DNA from: Streptomyces sp. SirexAA-E
Lineage (GTDB): Bacteria; Actinomycetota; Actinomycetes; Streptomycetales; Streptomycetaceae
NCBI RefSeq assembly: GCF_000177195.2
Contig: NC_015953.1
Span: 496,001 to 560,000 of the forward strand
Direction of reading: 5' to 3'
Length of the DNA: 64,000 nucleotides
The notes under the pieces are model-generated. The model did not search any database, was not told the origin of the DNA, and saw nothing but the letters and a program-made list of their open reading frames with translations. A program made the translations under genes and the position numbers. Positions 15,411 through 23,768 of the stretch are shown piece after piece (position 1 is the first letter of the stretch; every line of letters begins with the position of its first letter).

Positions 15411-15845
15411 TCAGCCGCCGATCTGCTTCCGTTCACGCGGGGACCGGATGCTGATCTTGCGGGGCTTGGCGCGCTCGGCGATCGGAATGCGCAGGGTCAG
15501 GACGCCCGCGTCGTAATCGGCCTCGATGCGCTCGGTGTCGAGCGTGTCGGCCAGCACGACCTGCCGGGAGAAGACACCCAGGGGCCGCTCGGAGAGCTCC
15601 ATCTGCACGTCGTCGGCCTTGGCGGCCGGCCGCTTCTCGGCCCGGACCGTCAGCATGTTGCGTTCGACGTCGACGTCGATCGCGTCCTCCGGGACACCCG
15701 GCAGGTCGAAGGCGATCACATAGGTGTCGCCCTCGCGGTACGCGTCCATCGGCATCGCCGTCGGCCTGGACCAGGTACCGGCCGTGCCGGTGAGCTGCTG
15801 GGCGAGCCGGTCGAGTTCGCGGAACGGGTCGGTGCGCATCAACAT
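15411..15845 (-). CDS. hsp18: Hsp20/alpha-crystallin family small heat-shock protein (HSP18)
   Basis: This 144-residue protein begins [20 protein letters not shown], followed by the alpha-crystallin domain ([56 protein letters not shown]). The C-terminal IPI-like anchor [14 protein letters not shown] is also present. It is an ATP-independent holdase chaperone. GGAGGTG precedes the ATG. It is divergent from a RheA-like regulator gene with a RheA-type operator between them, the same arrangement as hsp18/rheA of S. albus, so heat-induced derepression is expected. Confidence 0.93.
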   Translation of the reverse strand: MLMRTDPFRELDRLAQQLTGTAGTWSRPTAMPMDAYREGDTYVIAFDLPGVPEDAIDVDVERNMLTVRAEKRPAAKADDVQMELSERPLGVFSRQVVLADTLDTERIEADYDAGVLTLRIPIAERAKPRKISIRSPRERKQIGG

Positions 15846-15901
15846 CGCGGAACACCTCCAGTGGTAGTGCCAATGCGCTGTCACGTGCCTCTGTTGTAGC
15901 A

Positions 15902-15920
15902 TGTCATCGGAACGACGACA
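15902..15920. promoter_or_regulatory. RheA-type operator between hsp18 and its regulator
   Basis: TGTCATC-N5-GACGACA differs by one base from the inverted repeat TGTCATC-N5-GATGACA known for RheA in S. albus. It lies 57 bp upstream of the hsp18 ATG. A weaker inverted pair, CGTCAT (15929-15934) and ATGACG (15947-15952), follows and could be a second site. Confidence 0.7.
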
Positions 15921-15963
15921 AGTGACCACGTCATCCATCCAACGACATGACGGAGGAGCTGCC

Positions 15964-16629
15964 GTGACCGGCACCGCCACACCTGGGCCGCCCGACGGCC
16001 CCGCCTCCTTCGAGGCCGCCGTGGAGGCTCTTCGGCGGATCGACGGCGCGGTCCGTGACGCGATCGGCGAGAACGGGGCGGACGCGACGCCGCCTCACGC
16101 CGGGGCCGGACAGGCCCTGGCCGCCCTGCTGCTGCTGCGCGAGGTGCGCCACCGGCTCGCCGGCTGGGAGACCGGGCTGATCGAGACCGCCCGCGGAGCC
16201 GGCGCCAGCTGGGCGGATCTGGCGGAACCGCTGGGGGTCGCCAGCCGCCAGGCGGCCGAGCGCCGCTATCTGCGCCTGCGCCCCGGAGCCGACGGCACGA
16301 CCGGCGAGGAGCGCGTCCAGGCGACCCGGGACCGGCGTGCGGCCGGACGCAGCGTGTCCGCCTGGGCCCGGGACAACGCGGCCCATCTGCGCAGCCTCGC
16401 CGGCCGGATCTCCGCGCTCCCCGACCTCTCCCCCGGCGCCCGGTCCGCGGTCGACGACCTGACCGACGCGCTCGCCGGTGACGACGCGGCCGGCCTCGTC
16501 GCACCCCTCACCGGCACCCGCCCTCACCTCGACCGCCATCCGGAGCTCGCCGCGGGCGTCGACGCTCTCGCCCGGCACACGGAGCAGCTCCGGCGGGACA
16601 GCACCGACCAGCGGCGCGAGAAGGCCTGA
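15964..16629 (+). CDS. rheA: RheA-like HSP18 transcriptional regulator
   Basis: This 221-residue protein starts at GTG 15964 with GGAGGA upstream. An in-frame ATG at 15901 would place the operator inside the gene. The central segment [37 protein letters not shown] is a helix-turn-helix of the type annotated as HSP18 transcriptional regulator in Streptomyces. The C-terminal half is helical ([33 protein letters not shown]). RheA is a thermosensor repressor whose own conformational change at high temperature releases hsp18. The divergent arrangement with hsp18 and the RheA-like operator support that role here. Confidence 0.82.
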   Translation: MTGTATPGPPDGPASFEAAVEALRRIDGAVRDAIGENGADATPPHAGAGQALAALLLLREVRHRLAGWETGLIETARGAGASWADLAEPLGVASRQAAERRYLRLRPGADGTTGEERVQATRDRRAAGRSVSAWARDNAAHLRSLAGRISALPDLSPGARSAVDDLTDALAGDDAAGLVAPLTGTRPHLDRHPELAAGVDALARHTEQLRRDSTDQRREKA

Positions 16630-16850
16630 CCGGGCCACGGGAGCCCGTACCGGCAAGTCACCGGCAGGCCCACGGCAGGCGCGTCGGTCCGCCGGAACAC
16701 GCCGGGCGTACACCGGGCGCAAAGGGGTAGGCGTTCAAGGCCTGCTCACGCACCCTCGCGCCCCGCGCCGGCCTGTCCGGCGTCACGGCACGACGAACGG
16801 CGACCACCGGGCAGGGCACGGAACCGGACCGACCCGGAGGAGAACCCGCT

Positions 16851-17111
16851 GTGCTGACCCCTGGTCCCCAGGACCTTCGCGTGGCTCTGGCCCGCTACGC
16901 CGACGCACGTATCGAGGACGACCGGCGGCCCACCGCGGCCACGGCCCGGGCCGTGGAGGACGCCACCCGCACCCTGTGCGTCCTCACCGGGACGCTCGAT
17001 GTCCCGCAGGCCATCGCCATCGCCGACTCCGTGCTCGCCCGGCACAGCACGGTCCTGCCGGGCCCCCGCCCCGCCAAGCCCCGGCGCGGGGACAACCTGC
17101 AGACCGCCTGA
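16851..17111 (+). CDS. DUF5133 family small protein
   Basis: This 86-residue helical protein starts at GTG 16851 behind GGAGGAG. MLTPGPQDLRVALARYADAR, then TARAVEDATRTLCVLTGTLD, then PQAIAIADSVLARH matches the DUF5133 proteins of Streptomyces. It has no membrane segment, no cysteine pair and no known function. It is monocistronic, with a terminator hairpin at 17123-17161. Confidence 0.75.
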   Translation: MLTPGPQDLRVALARYADARIEDDRRPTAATARAVEDATRTLCVLTGTLDVPQAIAIADSVLARHSTVLPGPRPAKPRRGDNLQTA

Positions 17112-17122
17112 GGCGGAAGCGG

Positions 17123-17161
17123 CGGGGTCCGTGGTCCGGCATCCGGCCGGACCAGGCCCCG
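17123..17161 (+). terminator. Hairpin terminator after DUF5133 gene
   Basis: The arms CGGGG and TGGTCCGG pair with CCGGACCA and CCCCG around an internal bulge, starting 12 bp after the stop. Confidence 0.5.
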
Positions 17162-17225
17162 CGGCACCGAACCTTCTCTACTCTGGGGCGAGTTGATCAC
17201 CATCACCTCGACCCTGGAGTTCGCG

Positions 17226-18041
17226 ATGACCGCACCCGAGCAGGACGGCCTCACCCCGCGCATCGACACGAGCCGGCCACACCCCGCACGGATGTACGAC
17301 TGGTTCCTCGGTGGCAAGGACAACTACCCGGTCGACGAGGCGATGGGCCGGCAGATGCTGGCCGTAGAGCCGGGCGTGCCCGTGATGGCCAGGGTGAACC
17401 GTGCCTTCATGCACCGCGCCACCCGCTGGCTGGCCGGCCAGGGGGTCGGGCAGTTCCTCGACATCGGCACCGGGATACCGACCGAGCCCAATCTCCACCA
17501 GGTCGCCCAGCGGACGGCCCCCGCCGCCCGGGTCGTCTACTGCGACCACGACCCGATCGTGCTGGCCCACGCCGAGGCGCTGCTGCGGGGCACCCCGGAG
17601 GGCGCCGTCGACTACGTCCAGGCCGACGCGCGGGACGTGGACGCCATCCTCGAACAGGCCGGGAAGACACTCGACTTCGGGCAGCCGGTCGCACTCTCGA
17701 TGATCGCGCTGCTGCACTTCGTGAGCGACGAGGACGGCGCCTACGCCCTGGTGGACCGGCTGGTCTCCGTGCTGGCACCGGGCAGCTACGTGGTGATCTC
17801 CCACCTCACCGCCGACTTCCACCCGGAAGCGGCCCGCAAGGTCGACGAGATGTACCGGGCGAACACGCTCACGCTGGCCCCTCGCACCCGCGACCGGTTC
17901 GCCGCGTTCTTCGAGGGCCTGGACATCGTCGCGCCCGGCATCGTGGCCGCCGAGGCCTGGCACCCCGAGCTCGGTGAACCGGTTCCCGGCCAGGACGACG
18001 TCGTCAGCGCGGGCTATGTGGCGGTGGCGCGCAAGGGCTGA
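17226..18041 (+). CDS. SAM-dependent methyltransferase of the DUF574 type
   Basis: This 271-residue protein begins MTAPEQDGLTPRIDTSRPHP and contains ARMYDWFLGGKDNYPVDEA, the strong marker of this Streptomyces-expanded family (Pfam Methyltransf_19). QFLDIGTGIPTEPNLHQVA is the SAM-binding motif I, VVYCDHDPIVLAHAEALL motif II and YVQADARDVDAIL motif III. ATG 17226 has GGAG ten bases upstream; a TTG at 17193 would lengthen it by 11 residues. Substrates are unknown for nearly all members. It precedes the P450 gene by 105 bp but is probably separate. Confidence 0.9.
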   Translation: MTAPEQDGLTPRIDTSRPHPARMYDWFLGGKDNYPVDEAMGRQMLAVEPGVPVMARVNRAFMHRATRWLAGQGVGQFLDIGTGIPTEPNLHQVAQRTAPAARVVYCDHDPIVLAHAEALLRGTPEGAVDYVQADARDVDAILEQAGKTLDFGQPVALSMIALLHFVSDEDGAYALVDRLVSVLAPGSYVVISHLTADFHPEAARKVDEMYRANTLTLAPRTRDRFAAFFEGLDIVAPGIVAAEAWHPELGEPVPGQDDVVSAGYVAVARKG

Positions 18042-18146
18042 CGCCGCTCGCCGCCGGGCCGTCGATGGCCGACAAGGCGCTGTTGACCGGGCCCACGGCC
18101 GCTGGTGATGCTCGGTGGGTCACGCTGAGCAACTGGAGGTCACACC

Positions 18147-19340
18147 ATGACGACCACGGCCGAGCAGGCGCCCCTCCCCTACCCCTTCAACGAACCCGCG
18201 GGGCTGGGGCTGGCAGAGGCGTACCGGGAGGCGCTGGAGCAGCCGGGGCTGTTACGCGTCCGGCTGGCCTACGGTGAGCCGGCGTGGCTGGCCACCCGGT
18301 ACGCCGATGCGCGCCTGGTGCTCGGCGACCGTCGCTTCAGCAGGGCGGAGGCGCTGCGGCACGACACACCGCGCCAGTCCGAAGGGCGCCAGGACAGCGG
18401 GATCCTGAGCATGGACCCCCCGGGCCACACCCGTCTGCGCACGCTCGTGGCGAAGGCGTTCACGGTGCACCAGGTGGAGAAACTCCGGCCGTGGGTCCGG
18501 GAGCTGTCGCAGGGCCTGCTGGACGAGCTGGAGGCCCTGGGGCAGCCCGCCGACCTGGTGGAGCACTACGCACTGCCGATCCCGGTCGCCGTCATCTGCC
18601 GCATGCTCGGCGTCCCGGAGGAGGACCGGCCGAAGTTCCGGGTGTGGAGCGACGCCGCGCTCTCCACCAGTTCCCTGACGGCCGAGGAGTTCCGGCGCAG
18701 CCGGGAGGAACTCCGTGCCTACATGGCCGGCCTGATCGAGGACCACCGGCTCCGGCCGCGGCCCGACCTGATGACCGGGCTGATCGAGGCCCGCGACACC
18801 GGGGACCGGCTCAGCGAGGCCGAACTGGTCGATCTGTGTGTCGGGATCCTCGTGGCGGGCCACGAGACGACCGCCACGCAGATACCGAACTTCGTGCACG
18901 CCCTGCTCGACCACCCGGACCAGATGGCGTTGCTGAGGGAGCGCCCCGAGCTGATCCGCGGCGCGGTCGAGGAGCTCCTGCGGTTCGTGCCGCTGGGCAG
19001 CGGCGCCGGCTTCGCCCGGTACGCCACCGAGGACGTGGAGGTCGGCGGGACCCTGGTCCGGGCCGGTGAACCGGTACTGGTCGCGATCGGCGCGGCCAAC
19101 CGCGACGCGCTGAAGTTCGACGCGCCGGGCCGGCTGGACGTCACCCGGTCCGGGGTCCAGCACCTGGGCTTCGGGCACGGGGTGCACCACTGCCTCGGCG
19201 CGCCGCTCGCCAGGCTGGAGCTCCAGGAGGCGCTGGAGGCACTGCTGGTGCGCTTCCCGGGCCTGCGGCTGGCGGGTGACGTGGAGTGGAAGACCCAGAT
19301 GCTCGTGCGTGGTCCGCGCGAGATGCCGGTGGGGTGGTGA
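18147..19340 (+). CDS. Cytochrome P450
   Basis: This is a 397-residue class I bacterial P450. The I-helix oxygen motif VAGHETTATQ is at about residues 238-247, the K-helix ExxR is in VEELLRFVP at about 274-282, and the haem loop FGHGVHHCLGAPLARLE is at about 344-360 with the cysteine ligand. It starts at ATG 18147 behind GGAGG. Codon 36 (18252-18254) is TTA, which in Streptomyces needs the bldA tRNA, so expression is probably tied to development or secondary metabolism. The ferredoxin gene overlaps its stop codon and supplies electrons. The sequence resembles the CYP105/CYP107 clans, but the substrate cannot be inferred. Confidence 0.93.
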   Translation: MTTTAEQAPLPYPFNEPAGLGLAEAYREALEQPGLLRVRLAYGEPAWLATRYADARLVLGDRRFSRAEALRHDTPRQSEGRQDSGILSMDPPGHTRLRTLVAKAFTVHQVEKLRPWVRELSQGLLDELEALGQPADLVEHYALPIPVAVICRMLGVPEEDRPKFRVWSDAALSTSSLTAEEFRRSREELRAYMAGLIEDHRLRPRPDLMTGLIEARDTGDRLSEAELVDLCVGILVAGHETTATQIPNFVHALLDHPDQMALLRERPELIRGAVEELLRFVPLGSGAGFARYATEDVEVGGTLVRAGEPVLVAIGAANRDALKFDAPGRLDVTRSGVQHLGFGHGVHHCLGAPLARLELQEALEALLVRFPGLRLAGDVEWKTQMLVRGPREMPVGW

Positions 19341-19564
19341 CGGCGGTGTCCTGGACGACCGAGGTGGACCGGGGCCTGTGCATGGGATCGGGCATGTGCG
19401 CGGGCATCGCACCCGAGCTGTACGGCCTGGACGACGAGGACCGGGCGAAGCCCCTGCGGTACCGGATCGCCCCGGACGAGCGCGCGCTGGACGCCGCGGA
19501 CTCGTGCCCGGCGGCGGCGATCCTGGTGCGTGAGGGGGAAGAGCTGATCGGGCCGCGGCCCTGA
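19337..19564 (+). CDS. [3Fe-4S]-type ferredoxin partner of the P450
   Basis: This 75-residue protein starts at a GTG that overlaps the P450 TGA (GTGA), ensuring coupled translation. The cluster residues are seen in CMGSGMCAGIAPELYGLD and, near the C-terminus, in SCPAAAILV. The arrangement C-x5-C-xn-CP with a non-cysteine at the fourth position is that of the single-cluster ferredoxins paired with P450s in Streptomyces. It transfers electrons from a ferredoxin reductase to the P450; no reductase gene is adjacent. Confidence 0.9.
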   Translation: MTAVSWTTEVDRGLCMGSGMCAGIAPELYGLDDEDRAKPLRYRIAPDERALDAADSCPAAAILVREGEELIGPRP

Positions 19565-19570
19565 GCGGCG

Positions 19571-19595
19571 GGGGCCCGGGTCGCGGCCGGGCCCC
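19571..19595 (+). terminator. Terminator of the P450-ferredoxin unit
   Basis: The perfect 9-bp arms GGGGCCCGG and CCGGGCCCC, with a 7-nt loop, begin 7 bp after the ferredoxin stop. Confidence 0.65.
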
Positions 19596-19666
19596 GGTCC
19601 GCCGGTCCGGACCCGTGGGAGCGGCGGCGCTTCGCGACGGGCGGGGACCGGCGTAGGGTCGCGGTC

Positions 19667-20053
19667 ATGGTGCACGTCCTGAGCAGCCGCGTACTCCTTC
19701 GTCCCCGCGACCCCGAGGCGTCACGCGCCTTCTACAGGGAGACCCTCCGGCTGGAGGTGTACCGCGAGTTCGGCACCGGGCCCGAGCGGGGGACGGTCTA
19801 CTTCCTCGGCGGTGGCTTCCTCGAGGTGTCGGGGCGGTCCGACGGGGCCGCGACGCCGACGCTCCAGCTGTGGATGCAGGTCGCCGACTGCGAGGCCGCC
19901 CACGCCGAGCTGTCGGGCCGCGGTGCGCGGGTGCTGCGTCCGCCGGTGAAGGAGCCGTGGGGCCTGGTCGAGATGTGGGTCGCCGATCCTGACGGCCACC
20001 GCATCGTGCTGACCGAGGTGCCCGCCGACCATCCCCTGCGCTACCGGCCCTGA
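19667..20053 (+). CDS. VOC (glyoxalase-like) family protein
   Basis: This 128-residue protein has two beta-alpha-beta-beta-beta modules: SSRVLLRPRDPEASRAFYRE, then TLRLEVYREFG and VYFLGGGFLEVSG; and LQLWMQVADCEAAHAELSGR, then EPWGLVEMWVADPDGHRIVL. The pattern DPDGHRIVLTE near the C-terminus is typical of the vicinal oxygen chelate superfamily, which includes glyoxalase I, dioxygenases and antibiotic-binding proteins. The exact activity is not predictable. It starts at ATG 19667. Confidence 0.85.
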   Translation: MVHVLSSRVLLRPRDPEASRAFYRETLRLEVYREFGTGPERGTVYFLGGGFLEVSGRSDGAATPTLQLWMQVADCEAAHAELSGRGARVLRPPVKEPWGLVEMWVADPDGHRIVLTEVPADHPLRYRP

Positions 20054-20155
20054 CGGTCTCGGAACGCGCGGCCCGGGGAGACGCATGGTGGATGTAGTGA
20101 CCACATAACGAGACGCGCTTGCGGGGTCCCGGTCGCACGGCGTCTTATCGCGCCT

Positions 20156-21169
20156 GTGCTAAGCGAACAGAAAACCCCTGATCAACCGGGATCCGACGAC
20201 AAGGCGGCGCGGCTCGCCGTCACCGTGTTCCCCGTCCTCGTCCTGCTCGCGGGCGCGGCCGGCCTCGTCACGCCCGGTACGTTCGCGGGCTGGACGGAGT
20301 CGGTGCCCTACCTGCTGGGCGTCGTCATGTTCTGCATGGGGCTGACGATGACCCCGCTCGACTTCAAGGGTGTCGCGAAGCGTCCGTGGGCCGTCGCGAT
20401 CGGACTGGTCGCGCACTACGTGATCATGCCGGGTCTCGGCTGGATCATCGCCCACGCACTCGGGCTGCCGCCCCAGCTGGCCGCCGGTGTGATCCTGGTC
20501 GGCTGCGCCCCGAGCGGTACGGCATCGAACGTGGTGACCTTCCTGGCGCGGGGCGACGTCGCGCTGTCCGTCTCCGTCGCCACCGTCTCGACCGTGCTCG
20601 CGCCCCTGGTGACACCGCCGCTGACCCTGCTGCTCGCGGGCGCCTACCTGCCGGTGGACGCCGGTTCGATGATGACCGACATCCTCAAGACCGTGCTGCT
20701 GCCGGTGATCGGCGGTCTCGTGGTGCGGCTGGTCGCCGGCAAGGTCATCGACCGGGTGCTGGGCGTGATGCCGTGGCTGTCGTCACTGGCCGTGGCCGCG
20801 ATCGTCTGCGCCGTCGTGTCGGGAAGCGCCGACACCATCAAGTCGGCCGCCTTCAGCGTGCTGGTGGCCGTCGTGCTGCACAACGGGCTCGGGCTCGCCC
20901 TCGGTTACGGTGCGGGCAAGATCACCGGTCTCGGGCGACCGGCGAGCCGCGCCATGGCCTTCGAGGTCGGCATGCAGAACTCCGGGCTCGCCGCCTCGCT
21001 GGCGACCGCGCATTTCAGCCCCCTGGCGGCCCTGCCCGCCGCCGTGTTCTCCGTGTGGCACAACATCTCGGGCGCACTGGTCGCGGCCTGGATGTCCCAC
21101 AGCTCCCGGCGCCGGGAGCCGGCACCGGAGACCGGCCCCTCCCCGGCGGCCGTTGCCGAGGAGGCCTGA
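20156..21169 (+). CDS. Bile acid:sodium symporter (BASS) family transporter
   Basis: This 337-residue membrane protein has about ten helices. The family motifs are MGLTMTPLDFKGVAKRPWAV in the second to third helices, GVILVGCAPSGTASNVVTFL at the sodium-site crossover, and MAFEVGMQNSGLAASLATAH in the second crossover. BASS transporters import organic anions such as pantoate, keto acids or bile acids with sodium. It starts at GTG 20156 (a TTA-free gene). The promoter region contains AT-rich GACCACATAACG about 55 bp upstream. The specific substrate is unknown. Confidence 0.9.
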   Translation: MLSEQKTPDQPGSDDKAARLAVTVFPVLVLLAGAAGLVTPGTFAGWTESVPYLLGVVMFCMGLTMTPLDFKGVAKRPWAVAIGLVAHYVIMPGLGWIIAHALGLPPQLAAGVILVGCAPSGTASNVVTFLARGDVALSVSVATVSTVLAPLVTPPLTLLLAGAYLPVDAGSMMTDILKTVLLPVIGGLVVRLVAGKVIDRVLGVMPWLSSLAVAAIVCAVVSGSADTIKSAAFSVLVAVVLHNGLGLALGYGAGKITGLGRPASRAMAFEVGMQNSGLAASLATAHFSPLAALPAAVFSVWHNISGALVAAWMSHSSRRREPAPETGPSPAAVAEEA

Positions 21170-21239
21170 CCCCGTGGCCTCGCCGCGGACATTTTTGGGT
21201 ACACCTGACCCGTGTATCGCCGCGCCCGTGACGCGCGCC

Positions 21240-21276
21240 GGTGCCGCCCCGCCGATGGTGTCGGCGGGGCGGCACC
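21240..21276. terminator. Bidirectional terminator between BASS and glycosidase genes
   Basis: A perfect 16-bp stem (GGTGCCGCCCCGCCGA at 21240-21255, complement at 21261-21276) with a 5-nt loop lies between convergent stops at 21169 and 21286. Confidence 0.75.
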
Positions 21277-21285
21277 GGGCCGGGT

Positions 21286-23463
21286 TCAGCCGTTGTACTG
21301 GGCGAAGACCCGGGTGAAGTCCCACGGCTGCTGGGAGACGCCCGAGCAGGTGTCGGCGCCGCCGCCGGTGCAGGGCCGGTCCCGGTTGACCGACCAGAAA
21401 GTCAGCCGGGCGAGGTGGCGCTGCTGGGCGTAGCCGAGGATGGTACGGAAGTCGGCCACGGTCACCGTCTCGTTGTTGTCGGTGATGCCGTTCATCGAGG
21501 AGATGCCGGTGTGCCGGTAGGCCTGGTCGTCCGAGTAGCCGTAGGCGTTCTTGACCGCGGTCTTGAGGCCCTCGGCGGCGCGGACGGTGAGCTGACCCAT
21601 GTTCTGGCCGACGCCACCGAAGTTGAACGGCATGATGGTCCAGCTGTCGACGGTGAGCCCGGAGGCCGCCGCCCTGCCGATCAGGCTGGAGTCGGGGCCG
21701 TTCTGGCCGGTGCCGAAGGTGACGTACACCTTGATCCCGGGATTGGCGGCCTTGACGGTCTTCAGCGCGTCGACCGTGCGCTGCTGGACGGTGGGGCTGT
21801 CGTACGCCGCGGCCTCGATGTCGATGTCGATGGCCTTGAGCCCGTAGGCGTTGATGACCTTCTGGTAGGCGGCGGCCAGCTCACCCGCGCTGGAGCAGGA
21901 GCTCTCCAGCTTGTTGCCGCTCCAGCCTCCGAAGGAGGGGATGACGTCGCCGCCGGCCGACCGTACGGTGTTGATCGTCTGCTGGTCCACGCCTCCGGTC
22001 AGCGGCCGGCCGCCGTCCCACTGCGGGTTGCAGTAGCCGTTGCTGAGGACGAAGGCGAGCGTGAACCACTTGACGCCCGTCGCGTTCATGACGGTGGTGG
22101 GGCTGGGCGGGCTGCCCCAGCCGTTGTAGAGGTACGGGGCCACGGCCATGGCGCCCGGTCCCGGGGGTGTGGTGCCGCCGCCGCTCGGCGCGGTCCACTT
22201 CTGGTTGGCGGCACCGGTGCAGGTCCAGATCTGGAGCCGCGCACCGTTGACCGCGTTCCCGCCCGTCACGTCCAGGCACTTGTCGGCCTGCGGATTCACG
22301 ATGTCCCGGGCCGCCGGCGTCGCCCACTGCTGCGCCGCCGAACCGTTGCAGTCCCACAACTGCACCTGCGTCCCGTTCGCCGTACCACCCGACGCCACAT
22401 CAAGGCACTTGCCCAGCGCCCGGATCGTCCCGTCACCACCGACCGTCCACTGCTGCGCGGCCGTACCGTTGCAGTCGTACAACTGCACCGCCGTACCGTT
22501 CGCCGTACCACCCGCCGCGACATCCACACACTTGCCGCCCAGACCGCTGATGGGTCCCCCGCCGCCGCCCGGCTGTCCGCCGTCGGAGCTGACGCGGACG
22601 TAGTCGACGACGAGTTGCTGGGGCAGGGGCGTGCTGCCGTCGGGGTCGCCGGGCCAGTAGCCGCCGACCGCGAGGTTGAGTATCACGAAGAACGGCTTGT
22701 TGAAGACCCACTGCCGTCCGCCGAGGTCGGCGGGGGTGCGCCGTTGGTAGACGGTGCCGTCGACGGACCAGGTGATCGCGTTCGGGCTCCAGTCCACGGC
22801 GAAGGTGTGGAAAGCGTCGGCGAACGCCTGCCCGCCGGGCAGGCTGTACCCGGCGCCTATGCCGTCACTGCCGGAGTAGCCGGGGCCGTGCAGGGTGCCG
22901 TGTACGGTACCGGGCTCGAAGCCGACGTTCTCCATGATGTCGATCTCGCCGGAGTTGGGCCATCCGACCTGGCCGATGTCGTTGCCGAGCATCCAGAACG
23001 CGGGCCAGATGCCCTGCCCGCGCGGGATCTTCATCCGGGCCTCGACACGGCCGTAGGTGGTGGTGAACTTCCCGGCCGTGTTCAGCCGTGCGGAGGTGTA
23101 CTCGCACCGGCCGTACCAGCACTGGTAGTTGCCGGGGTTCTCCTTGCGCGCGGTGATGACCAGGTGGCCCTGGCCGTCGAGGGCGGCGTTGCGGTTGCCG
23201 GCGGTGTAGTACTGCCGCTCGTGGTTGTTGACGTTGTCGCCGGTCTCGATCTGCCACTTGCCGCCGTCGACGGCGGCACCGGCGGGGCCGTCGAACTCGT
23301 CGGAGAAGGTGACGGCGGCCGCGGCGGCGGTCCGCGCGGGGGCCTCGGCCGCGGGTGCGGGCGCGCCCTGCGCCAACCCGGTGGTCAGCGATGTGAGCGC
23401 GAGCACCGAGGCGAGGGAGAGAAGCAGGCGTCTGGAGCGTCTGGACAGACGTGGGGAGTCCAT
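21286..23463 (-). CDS. Secreted GH16 - CBM13 - GH18 multidomain glycoside hydrolase
   Basis: This is a 725-residue exoenzyme. The signal peptide (MDSPRLSRRSRRLLLSLASV..., cleavage near GLAQGAPA) is followed by a GH16 beta-glucanase domain at about 50-290, with the catalytic signature GEIDIMENVG (two Glu and an Asp) at about 170-180. A Gly-rich linker leads to a ricin-type CBM13 at about 300-425 with three repeats each ending in a QxW motif (QQWTV, QQWAT, QKWTA). A second linker precedes a GH18 chitinase-like domain at about 437-725 with AIDIDIEAAAYD, whose glutamate is the expected acid/base. Together these would cut beta-1,3-glucan and chitin, the two main fungal wall polymers. A DasR-like site lies upstream. 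GH18 activity is less certain than GH16 because the DxxDxDxE consensus is slightly altered. Confidence 0.88.
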   Translation of the reverse strand: MDSPRLSRRSRRLLLSLASVLALTSLTTGLAQGAPAPAAEAPARTAAAAAVTFSDEFDGPAGAAVDGGKWQIETGDNVNNHERQYYTAGNRNAALDGQGHLVITARKENPGNYQCWYGRCEYTSARLNTAGKFTTTYGRVEARMKIPRGQGIWPAFWMLGNDIGQVGWPNSGEIDIMENVGFEPGTVHGTLHGPGYSGSDGIGAGYSLPGGQAFADAFHTFAVDWSPNAITWSVDGTVYQRRTPADLGGRQWVFNKPFFVILNLAVGGYWPGDPDGSTPLPQQLVVDYVRVSSDGGQPGGGGGPISGLGGKCVDVAAGGTANGTAVQLYDCNGTAAQQWTVGGDGTIRALGKCLDVASGGTANGTQVQLWDCNGSAAQQWATPAARDIVNPQADKCLDVTGGNAVNGARLQIWTCTGAANQKWTAPSGGGTTPPGPGAMAVAPYLYNGWGSPPSPTTVMNATGVKWFTLAFVLSNGYCNPQWDGGRPLTGGVDQQTINTVRSAGGDVIPSFGGWSGNKLESSCSSAGELAAAYQKVINAYGLKAIDIDIEAAAYDSPTVQQRTVDALKTVKAANPGIKVYVTFGTGQNGPDSSLIGRAAASGLTVDSWTIMPFNFGGVGQNMGQLTVRAAEGLKTAVKNAYGYSDDQAYRHTGISSMNGITDNNETVTVADFRTILGYAQQRHLARLTFWSVNRDRPCTGGGADTCSGVSQQPWDFTRVFAQYNG
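22230..22545 (-). repeat. Tandem repeats encoding the three CBM13 (ricin) subdomains
   Basis: Three units of about 130 bp share segments such as GTTCGCCGTACCACCC (near 22375 and 22498). The first two protein subdomains (CVDVAAGGTANGTAVQLYDC and CLDVASGGTANGTQVQLWDC) are nearly identical at the DNA level, pointing to recent duplication or conversion within the gene. Confidence 0.7.
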
Positions 23464-23592
23464 GGTTGCCCTTCATAGACATGACAACGAAGCCTGGCAT
23501 GGCATGCGCATGACAGGCACGGGCGGACAGGGCGGCGCGGAGATCTCGCCGAGCGGAACGGACGAGTGACGACTCACCCTGCGGGGGGCTTA

Positions 23593-23619
23593 GTTCACTA
23601 CGCGATTTAAGAAGTGAAC
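23593..23619. promoter_or_regulatory. Inverted repeat GTTCACT-N13-AGTGAAC upstream of the glycosidase
   Basis: The 7-bp arms are perfect and the spacer is AT-rich (ACGCGATTTAAGA). It lies 130 bp upstream of the GH16-GH18 start, in the 305-bp gap after the NUDIX gene. Confidence 0.45.
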
Positions 23620-23638
23620 GATAACCCTGTCAAGAGCT

Positions 23639-23650
23639 TGGTATGGACCA
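23639..23650. promoter_or_regulatory. DasR-responsive-element-like site
   Basis: TGGTATGGACCA matches the core TGGTCTAGACCA of dre/chitinase promoter repeats at 10 of 12 positions and keeps both half-sites (TGGT and GACCA). It is 176 bp upstream of a chitinase-like gene, where DasR sites are expected. The distance is rather long. Confidence 0.45.
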
Positions 23651-23768
23651 CATACATGAACGCGGTCCGGTCCCCTGGGCCGCTGCCCCGTACAGCCCGT
23701 GGCGGCCCGGACCGGCACCCCGCCGTTCGAGGGGGTTTCCCGGCCCGGGCGCGAGCGGGCAGCGCCGG

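Noticed and set aside
21241..23478. Long open frame on the + strand opposite the GH16-GH18 gene (745 codons)
   Set aside because: It is an artefact of GC-rich codon bias: the opposite strand has a signal peptide, catalytic motifs and repeats, while this frame is a low-complexity Gly/Val/Asp/Arg string with no domain.
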